NCBI GenBank assembly: GCA_035547915.1
Contig: DASZTS010000138.1
Location: 193,462 to 257,461 of the forward strand
From: DASSFG01 sp035547915
GTDB taxonomy: Bacteria > Planctomycetota > Planctomycetia > Pirellulales > JAICIG01
DNA length: 64,000 nt
Reading direction: 5' to 3'
Both the position numbers and the translations under genes were made by a program. Each line of letters begins with the position of its first letter. The stretch's first letter is position 1. The notes below the pieces were generated by a model that saw nothing but the letters and a program-made list of their open reading frames with translations, did no database searches and was not told the DNA's origin. Positions 50,110 through 58,800 of this stretch are shown here, one piece after another.

Positions 50110-50184
50110 TTAGAGCCGATCCGAAAACCTGTTGGTGAGTCGAACCATTACTGTCGCAACATCGGTTCTCGGATAGGCTCTTAA
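50110..50184 (-). repeat. 75-bp imperfect palindromic element, copy 2
   Basis: Near-identical to 21570-21644 in the opposite orientation. Ends are TTTAGAGCCGATCCGAAAACC and GGTTCTCGGATAGGCTCTTAA in outline; they are imperfect inverted repeats of about 18 bases. The first bases supply the TAG stop of a short upstream frame. Confidence 0.75.
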
Positions 50185-50322
50185 TCCTGATGATCCGGAG
50201 AATTATCCGGAATGGGGAGGGCTTTCTTTGCCCGTCACCTCCGAGTCAGGAGGAGGTTGACCGCATGGCTGCTGAACGGCGGGAAAAAGAAAACGCCCCG
50301 CCTTCCGTGGCGGCGCAATCTG

Positions 50323-50496
50323 CTAGAGACGCAGATGTTTTAACCGAGGTCGAGGGCCAGCCGCGTTCCTTGTCACGGGTCCCGAGGGCTCTCGCCTCGT
50401 TTTTTCGAGGAACTCGCTGAGCTGCTCTTCGCTGATGCGAATCGCAGTGCCGATCTTGTAGTGGCTGATTCGGCCGCGTTCCACGAGTTCGTACAT
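50323..50496 (-). pseudogene. Excisionase/HTH_17-type DNA-binding protein, 5'-damaged
   Basis: The minus strand encodes SRGTMYELVERGRISHYKIG then IRISEEQLSEFLEKTRRE, the typical MerR-like helix-turn-helix of excisionase-type proteins (HTH_17). The expected N-terminal helix is missing. Upstream in the same frame is a TGA, and before it AKFIRVSEIVYLHNNFPC, so the gene looks damaged at its 5' end. From the first ATG only 57 residues remain. Just after the stop, a CCGCC/GGCGG hairpin followed by GTTTTCTTTTT could be its terminator. Such genes commonly belong to integrated elements; no integrase is next to it. Confidence 0.55.
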
Positions 50497-50788
50497 GGTG
50501 CCACGACTCGGCTCCGGGGGACATGCGACGACGGCACGTCAAGTCTCAGTCCGGCAGGGGAAGTTGTTGTGCAGGTAGACGATTTCGCTGACGCGAATGA
50601 ATTTAGCACGTGACCATCGAGCTGCAAGCTGTCCGGAGGGCCTGTCCAGAATTCAGTCCAGAATCCTTATGCGGTAGTGGCTCAAAATCACCATTGAGCC
50701 ATTACCACGAATGCATTTGGATGGCACTTCGGAACTTTTGTGTGTAGAAATGGGACGTGCGCGCAATCTCCTGTGTATGGAGCGTGCC
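50497..50788. other. Upstream region of the sigma factor gene
   Basis: No complete gene. It contains the damaged 5' part of the excisionase-like gene on the minus strand and the leader of the sigma factor gene. An ATG at 50711 in frame with the sigma factor would add 26 residues without homology. Confidence 0.3.
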
Positions 50789-51457
50789 ATGCCGGATTCG
50801 AGCGATGACACCAAGGAATTGCTGTGCCGTATTGGCCAGGGTGATCAGCGTGCGCTCGGTGCGCTCTTCAATCGACATCGCGCGCGTTTGCGGCGCATGG
50901 TTGAACTGCGCATGCACCGCAAGCTTCACGGCCGACTCGATCCGTCCGACGTGCTGCAGGAAGCCTACTTCTGGGTAAGCCGTTCGGTCGCGGACTACCT
51001 GCGCAATCCGAATATCCCTTTTTATCTCTGGCTACGGTTCATCACTGCGCGCCGTCTGCAGCACCTCCACAGGCACCATTTGGGGACAAAGATGCGCGAC
51101 GCGGGGATGGAAATCTCCCTCCAACGAGGCGCCCTGCCGCAGGTCAGCTCCGCGTCGCTCGCGGCGCAATTGCTCGGTCGATTAAGCACGCCGAGCCATG
51201 CGGCCATGCGCGCCGAACTTCAGCTCCGCGTGCAGGAGGGCCTCAATAGAATGACGCCGCTCGACCGCGAGATCATCGCCCTGAGGCACTTTGAGCAAGT
51301 CTCAAATTCCGAAGCGGCGCAGATTCTGGGCATTACCGAGGCTGGGGCCAGCAATCGCTTCATCCGCGCCCTGAAGCGTTTGAAACAGATTCTGACCGAT
51401 GTCACGCCCGGGATGACGTTGCCCGAAGTTCTTCCTCCAACAGACTCAACGCCATGA
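50789..51457 (+). CDS. ECF-like RNA polymerase sigma factor
   Basis: The ATG at 50789 (GGAG about 6 bases upstream) gives 222 residues. Region 2 is visible as ELLCRIGQGDQRALGALFNR and RLDPSDVLQEAYFWVSRSV; region 4 as MTPLDREIIALRHFEQVSNS followed by EAAQILGITEAGASNRFIRA. Between them is a long linker. The pattern is that of planctomycete ECF sigma factors paired with Ser/Thr kinases. Its stop overlaps the start of the kinase gene (ATGA), so the two are translationally coupled, which suggests that the kinase controls sigma activity or shares its signal. No anti-sigma gene is seen. Confidence 0.9.
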   Translation: MPDSSDDTKELLCRIGQGDQRALGALFNRHRARLRRMVELRMHRKLHGRLDPSDVLQEAYFWVSRSVADYLRNPNIPFYLWLRFITARRLQHLHRHHLGTKMRDAGMEISLQRGALPQVSSASLAAQLLGRLSTPSHAAMRAELQLRVQEGLNRMTPLDREIIALRHFEQVSNSEAAQILGITEAGASNRFIRALKRLKQILTDVTPGMTLPEVLPPTDSTP

Positions 51458-52836
51458 GCGAGTCTGGTCTCGGCCGAAATCCCCTGGAGCAACTGGCCGA
51501 CGACTTCTTGTGTCGCTACCGCCGGGGCGAGCGCCCCTCAATTAGCGAGTATGCCCAAAAGCACCCCCAACTTGCCGACGAGATTCGCGAAGTCTTTCCA
51601 ACCTTGGCGCTCGTGGAACAGGCGGGCGATGCGGAGGCCGCTGATAGGAACTGCCGGGCGCTAATCGCCGACGGCGCGATTCCGACGGTTCTCGGAGACT
51701 ACGAGATTCTGCGAGAAGTCGGCCGTGGTGGAATGGGAGTGGTTTACGAAGCCATACAGCTTTCTTTGGCGCGTCATGTCGCGCTGAAGGTATTGTCGCG
51801 CGAGGCTGCTGGAAACCTCGTGCGCCTGGAGCGGTTCCGTCGAGAGGCCCGCTCGGCCGCGCGACTTCACCACACGAACATTGTGCCGGTATTCGACGTC
51901 GGCTCTTGCGCGGGCAGCCATTTCTACGCCATGCAGTTCATTCAAGGCAATTCCCTGGACGCCGTGCTTGTCGAGCTCGCGCGTCTGCGCAGCGGCACGC
52001 CAGGACAGGGCGAATTCCGTGCGGCGCTGACCCTGGCGACGGCTTTTGCCACTGGCCAGTTCAAGGGAAGCGCCGAAGAACCTCCTAGAGCGGAAAGCCG
52101 CATGCTGCCTCAAGCCGCTCGATCCGCGCCCACGGTCGACATGCCTGCCGATGAGGCCACGCCCCTCAAGGGCAAGAATCGACCGGCGGCCAATTCAACG
52201 GTTGGGCCTTCGAGTGAATTCACGACGCAGACCAGCGCGCCCTTCTATCGCAGCGTGGCGCGCATCGGACTGCAAGTGGCTGAGGCACTCGCCTACGCAC
52301 ATGAAAGCGGTGTACTCCACCGTGACATCAAGCCGGCAAATCTGCTGCTGGACCAGCAGGGCAACGTTTGGGTGACTGACTTCGGCCTGGCCAAGGAGGA
52401 TGACGACGCGTTGACGGAAACCGGCGACTTCGTCGGTACTTTGCGCTATATGGCGCCGGAGCGGTTCGACGGGTTCTCGGATGTGCGCAGCGATCGCCTC
52501 CGGCGCCTCCGACAACCACTTCGTCGTCCGTGGAGATCACCAGTATGCTTCCGCCGGCGCCTACATCGTGGATGTGACCGTCAACGACAACGTACACAAT
52601 CTTGCGTCTACGGCCGAATCGAATCTCACCCGTCTCCCCGGCAATCAAACGGACGGTACGATTGCGATCGATCCCCTGGATTCGAGCCGCTTGATCGCGG
52701 TGTCCGCCGAAGAGGGAACCGGCCTTTTCGAGGCTACAAGCAGCGACGGCGGCGTCACCTGGATGGGGCAATCCATCGCCGCTGGCGGCGCAGACGGATT
52801 GCCCGTCGCTGGCGGCCAACCCCAGGTGGCCTATGA
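51454..52836 (+). CDS. Ser/Thr protein kinase, truncated by an abrupt junction near 52494
   Basis: The frame is 460 residues, but only the first 347 are kinase-like. An N-terminal helix pair (LADDFLCRYRRGERPSISEY) is typical of planctomycete kinases. The kinase domain shows GRGGMGVVYEA, VALKVL, a long insert of about 95 residues, VLHRDIKPAN, TDFGLAKE and GTLRYMAPERF. After FSDVRSD, where VYGLG is expected, the sequence turns into an Arg-rich frame that is the wrong reading of the following PKD gene. The C-lobe and whatever followed it are missing. The result is a dead or chimeric kinase, through deletion or assembly error. It overlaps the sigma factor stop by four bases. Confidence 0.75.
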   Translation: MSESGLGRNPLEQLADDFLCRYRRGERPSISEYAQKHPQLADEIREVFPTLALVEQAGDAEAADRNCRALIADGAIPTVLGDYEILREVGRGGMGVVYEAIQLSLARHVALKVLSREAAGNLVRLERFRREARSAARLHHTNIVPVFDVGSCAGSHFYAMQFIQGNSLDAVLVELARLRSGTPGQGEFRAALTLATAFATGQFKGSAEEPPRAESRMLPQAARSAPTVDMPADEATPLKGKNRPAANSTVGPSSEFTTQTSAPFYRSVARIGLQVAEALAYAHESGVLHRDIKPANLLLDQQGNVWVTDFGLAKEDDDALTETGDFVGTLRYMAPERFDGFSDVRSDRLRRLRQPLRRPWRSPVCFRRRLHRGCDRQRQRTQSCVYGRIESHPSPRQSNGRYDCDRSPGFEPLDRGVRRRGNRPFRGYKQRRRRHLDGAIHRRWRRRRIARRWRPTPGGL

Positions 52837-55800
52837 CAAGTTCGGAAACGTCTATCTCGCTTACGTCGACGAGGCCAGCAACTACGTTGTGGTGGCGCTG
52901 AGTTCCGACGGAGGCCAGTCGTTTTCCACCTTGGATACGTTTTTCGGAGCCGGGGGCGTCTCTCGCCCATTGCTCGCCACGGGACCAGGACCTAACGGAG
53001 CGGCTAGTCTTTGGCTGGCCTATCTGCAGGGCTCCCAAATCGATGCCACGGGTACAGACGCCGATTCGCTGGGAGTGGTCGGCGTCCTCAGTCAACCTCA
53101 AGTTGCTGCCGGGGCGGGGCCGAGCGAAACCATTGGTCTAGGCGGTCTGGCCGTGGGGCCAACGGGACAGGTGCTGCTCACCTACCAAACCCAGACCGCG
53201 TCCTCCGGGCCGGCCACGATCTATGCGGTCGCGGACATGAGTGGCCTTTCCGGTAGCTTTGCTTCGCCGTCGCCCGTCGCGCAAACCAACGTCGGCGGCT
53301 CCTTGGCGATTCCGCCGCAAGCAACGCACACCGTCAGCGCCGGCGCCAGGTTGGCCTGGGACCTGAGTGGCGGAGCCAACAACGGACGCGTCTATCTCGT
53401 CTACACCGATTCCGCCACTGTCGGCAGTCCGGCCACCAGGATTTTCTTGCGTTCGTCCTCCGACAATGGCAAGACATGGAGCAATCGCGTGCAAGTGAGC
53501 GACGACACGGGCAATAGCAGCGAATTCATGCCCAGTATCGCCGTCGATCAGGCGGATGGTGACGTAGCCGTAGCCTGGTACGACGCCCGGGGTGACGCCA
53601 ACGACGTCACCACGCAGTTCTTCGCCGCGGCCAGCATCAACGGCGGGCAAAGCTTTTCGCCGAATGTCACCGTCGGTCTGGGCAACTCCGACGCCACGAA
53701 CGGCAGCTTGAATTCCTACGGCCAACAGAACCAGTACGGTGATTACACCGGTCTCGCGTTCAATGCCGGCATCCTCTACCCCGCCTGGGCCGACAACACG
53801 ACAGAGTTAGGAGGCAACCCCGACCTGCCCCAGTTCGACCTGGCGATCGCCCGGCCGGCGGTGGCGCACATTGCGGATTTGCCCCTGACGGCAAAAGCCC
53901 TTGATATCTCGGCGGACGTCAAGGATGAAGGGGGGAGCTTTACGGCCAACCTAGCGACCTTTATGGATCCTGACCCAAACGCGCAAGCCAACTTGTACAC
54001 CGCCACCATCGACTGGGGCGATCCGGATCCAAATACGGGCGCCGCCGACACGACGTCGGGCACGATCATTTCCAACGGCGGCGGCACGTTTACCGTCCGC
54101 GGCACGCACTTTTATATGGCAGCCGGCATCTACACCATCACCATTACGATCAACGACGAGGGGGGCGCGTCCGCTAAAGTTACCACCCCCGCCACTATCT
54201 CAGACGCGCCGTTGAAGCCGGGGGGCGGCGTGGCGTTAACCGCTTACGTGGGCCAGCCCATCCAAGCGATTGTCGGCACGTTCACCGATAGTGATCCCAA
54301 CGGTGCGCCCGACGACTACTCCACCACAATCGACTGGGGAGATCAGCAGCAATCGAATGGCATTGTAACGTTTGCCGGGTCCGCCTCGTTGACCTACGAC
54401 GTCTACAATTCAAGCTTCTACACATTTGGAAACAACGACCTGTTGGACGACAACCTGCCATATCTCATGTCGATCAGCCCTCAAGGACTGGTAACTCCGG
54501 AGGTGCCAGTCGACGACACATATTACGGGGGCCTGGCGTTTGACCCCAACAGTCAAGACGAGGCTCTCTACGCGATCAGCAATGCGCCTAGCGGCGTCTC
54601 CACGCTCATGCGTCTCGATCTTACGACCGAAACGTTCTCCCCTGTGTCAGTTCTCGGTGCCGGATTCACCGGGGGGCTGACGTTTAATGCCACCGACGGT
54701 AATCTCTACGCCATCTCGGGCAGTGGTTCGACCTGGCAACTGGACGAGATCTCGCCAGGCAACGGGTCGGTCAGCGTGTTGGGGTCATTGGCACCTCCGG
54801 GCCGACAGGCCGCGTTTGACTACACGGGACTCTCCTTCTCCGGAGATGGCAAGTTGTACGCGGTCGGCAACGACTCCGACGGAAATTCGACGCTCTACGA
54901 AGTGGATCTCACCACCCCTCTTTCCGTAACGCCCCTGTTCTCGCTTGGAAATGACTTGGTTACTCCCCCCTCAACCCAAGAAGGATTTACGGGAGGTCTG
55001 GCCTACGCCCCGCTCGGAGTGCCCACCCAATTCGCGGGCGATCTGGTGGGCATATCTGAAGACGGCAGCGGTACGACCTACTTCAATACGATCGACCTCT
55101 CCGGGACTGTCTCCACGGCGTTTGAAGTGTCGGTTGCCGGCTCACCGGGTCAAACCAAGGCGGGATCCGGGGACTTCACCAACGGTTTTAACGTCATCGG
55201 CACGCATACTTATGGCCAGCCGATCGTGGCCAGCCTTACGGTCGGAATCACGGACATCGAACCTTCCCCCATTCCCGACAGCGTTCCGCGAAGCACTGCC
55301 ACCGATGTTGGCACCATTTACGTCGGTTATCCGCCGCCCCAGGCATTGCCGGCAACGCAAGCGTTTACCGAATTCCAGGGCGTTCCGACCGGGACCTTGG
55401 CTCTTGCTGCCTTTACGATTCCTGCCAGCGCGGCAACTGCGTCCGGCATGAGCAGCGCCACCATCGAATGGGGTGACGGTTCCTCTGACAGCGGCACCAT
55501 CGTGCTATTCGACGGAGGCGACACGCTGCAAGTCAGCGGCAGCCACACCTACGTCCAATCCGGTATCTTTCATCCGACGATCACGCTAACCGACAATCAA
55601 GGGGCAACGGGAACTGCGACCGCGACCGTCAATGTCGCTCCCGACGTGACCTCGCGCGTCAAAGTGATTGACCTTGGCGGACCATTCAACCTGAACGGGG
55701 AATTCCATCAGCAGATCGAGGTGCAGTTGAACACGAACGGCACTACCATTCCTCTCCCACTCTATGTGGAAATCGAAAACCTGCCCGCCGGGGTAACCGT

Positions 55801-58800
55801 GACCAAGGCCAACGGCACGATCGACGGCCATCCCGAGATCGAAATCGACAGCTCGCCCAACAAGTTGAACGCCATGGCCAACTTGGAGATCAGCGATCCC
55901 AGCCTGATTCCAATCAGTTTTACTGCGAACGTCTTCGACGGCCCGGGAGGCACCACGGTGGATAACAGCGTCCAGCTCACGGCGTTACCGGTAACGGCCG
56001 TGGCCGGACAGGTTTTCGATGGGTCCGTGGCCAGCACACCCATCTCCTTGCTCACGTTGCCGAACATCGCCAACGACACCTTCAACATCGACTGGGGTGA
56101 CGGGACTTCGTCGGCCGGCACCGTCCTCACCAGTGGTTTTTATATCGAGGGGCGACATACCTACGCCCACGCTGGGCGATTTCCCTTGAGCGTGAGCGTC
56201 GATGGGCCGGATGGGCCGCTCTTCGCCTCGGCCACAGCCGCCGGCTTCGTGAACGTCGACGGGCCGATCGTCTATCATGTCACCGTGGACACATCGAGTT
56301 TGTCGGGAACGGCCGGCTTTGCCGATTTGCAGTTCAACCCGGGCGGTTTGCCCGACGCCCAGCCAGCCGATATCTCGATTTCCAATTTTGTGGTCACCGG
56401 GGGAACGCTTGGCTCGGTCACGGTAGCCGGCGGCGGGTCGGGTTCGCTGGCCGGCACGGCGGATCTTCAAAACAGCGCCATGCTCAACGAGGTTCGCCAG
56501 GCGATCACCTTCGGCACCCGGATCAGCTTTGACGCTCAGGTCAGCGGCGATGTCCTCACGAATGCCTCCGACGGCCTGTTCGGCAGCAGTTTTTCTCTGC
56601 TGCTTCTCGGCTCCGATGGCATGACTCCGCTTGAGACCATCGATCCGGGCGGCAGCGCACTGCGCATCGTCGTCACACCTGACGGCAGCACGGCCAGCGA
56701 AAACTATCCCGCCCAGGCGAGTAGCGCCCCGGCAGCGGCCGCGGTGGTGCAGGATATTGCCGTGGTCAACGACGCGCCGCCGGTGGTCGCCGGCTTGCCG
56801 CAGACGTTGACCGAGTTCGCCAGCATTAGCACGGGCGAACTGACGCTGGCCAGCTTTTCGGTCGCCCTGAATGTCGATCTGCCCCAAGACACCTACACAG
56901 CGACCATCGATTGGGGCGATGGATCGTCGGATACCGTCGGCAACGTGGCCTTGACGGGCGCCACGCTTTCCGTCAGCGGCAGCCACCTTTACGCCACGGC
57001 TGGCGACTTTCAAGCCACGGTGACGGTCAGCGATCAGCTCGGCGACAGCGGCACTCAGACGTTCAGCGCCCAGGTGCTGGGCGACGTGACCGACCGCGTT
57101 CGTATCGAAAGCTCCGGCCTGATCTTTAACCCGGCGACCGGTCTGTATGTCGGCCATATAACCTATACGAACACGAGCAGCTCCGCGCTCAGCGGACCAC
57201 TGCCGATCGTACTGGAAAATCTGCCGGCCGGAGTGGCACTTGCCAACGGGGCGGGCACGACGGGCCCCGGCGGCGAGCCGTACCTGAAGGACACGGCCGC
57301 GACGGTCGCTCCGGGCGAATCGCGCGATGTGTTGGTCCAATTCAGCGATCCATCGGGCACGCCAATCAATTACGCGCCGGGCGTTTTCGACCCGCCTCCG
57401 CCGCCCTATCAATTTGGCCCCGCGATCACGACGCCAACCGCATTCGCCGAGCCGGGTATTCAAGAACCAAGGCACCTCCTCACGGGGGACTTCAACAACG
57501 ATGGCAAACTGGACTTGGTCGTGTACACAAGCTACGGCGTGGAGCTTTTTTTGGGGGCCGGCGACGGCACCCTGACACCGGCGCCCGACGAGCCTCTGAT
57601 CAACAATGTAGACATTCTCAGCACTGGCTTTGACTATTTCACCGAGGGTATCGTCGACGTTGAAGCCGGCGATTTCAACGGCGACGGCAACTTGGACTTG
57701 CTCGTCGTGCTCCCCGGCGCCGTGGAGGTCTACCTGGGCGACGGTACGGGCCGGTTCAGTCTGGCGGCCGGGGCTGTTACAGAACCGACTGCGAGTTTTA
57801 GTAATGGCGGCGTATTAGGCGTCTATGTAGGCTTTGGAGCGGATGAGGCGAACGCGGCGGTGGCCGACTTCAACCACGACGGCCATCTCGATGTGGCCGT
57901 CGAGTACAACAGCTATGTGGGGAGCGAACAGATCGATAACATTTGGGTACTTCTGGGTGACGGAAAGGGCGGGTTTGTCCAGACGCCCATCGTGCTGCCG
58001 ACGACAAATGATGTGTATGACCAACCTCTATCGCTGCTGGCGGCAGACGTCAACGGAGACGGCAATGCCGATGTCGAAGTCGGAGAAACGAACCAATTGC
58101 AAGTGTTCCTCGGTGACGGCTCAGGCGATTTCGTCGAGGCCAAGGGTTCGCCGGACATTTCCACCACTTATGGCGTTGGTTCGATCCAGGCGGCCATCAA
58201 TCCCGCCGGTACTGGACAAGACCTGCTCGTCGTCCCAGGTAATGGAGTGTTTATCCTCTCGAATGACGGCAGCGGCACATTTGGACAACCATCGCCGCTC
58301 GAGGACTTTAGCGACCCCGTGGGAGCAGGCCCAAATGCGGCGGTCGCTGATTTCAATGGCGATGGAAAGCCCGATATAGCCGAGTTGGTCGGTAACGGCG
58401 GCGGCGACCCGTTTCTGAACAATGTGCACGGCTCCGACGCTCCCTGGGGCGTGTTTTTGGCACTCAATAATGGCGATGGCACGTTCCAGGTGCCGCACGG
58501 AACCGGCACCATCCCCAGCGGTGATTTCTTGCCGCTTCCTGATGTTACGGACGTGACGGACACGACGGAGGGGATCTACCTCGACATCGCGGCGGGCGAC
58601 TTCAATGGCGACGGCCGGCCCGACATGGTCGTCCTGCAAATGGCGCCCGGGATTCCCACGGGCCCGCCGGAAAACGGTGACTACAACCCTCTGAACATCG
58701 TGGTCCTGCCGAGCCTGGGCGGCGGCACGGCCGCGCCGCTGACCGCTGCGGGAGCCAACATGACGGCCGTCGAGGGGACTCCTTTCAACGGCACCGTCGC

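Noticed and set aside
50190..50420. Plus-strand frame, with an AGGAGG before an internal ATG at 50266
   Set aside because: Although the ribosome-like site is good, the product is not protein-like and it overlaps the HTH_17 gene on the minus strand, which has a recognisable fold.
52481..52600. True translation start of the giant protein at 52481
   Set aside because: The first codons are kinase DNA in another frame; there is no signal peptide and the domain begins mid-PKD.
55985..57475. Minus-strand open frame of 496 codons
   Set aside because: Antisense of the giant PKD protein; composition is Arg/Gly-rich with no motif.
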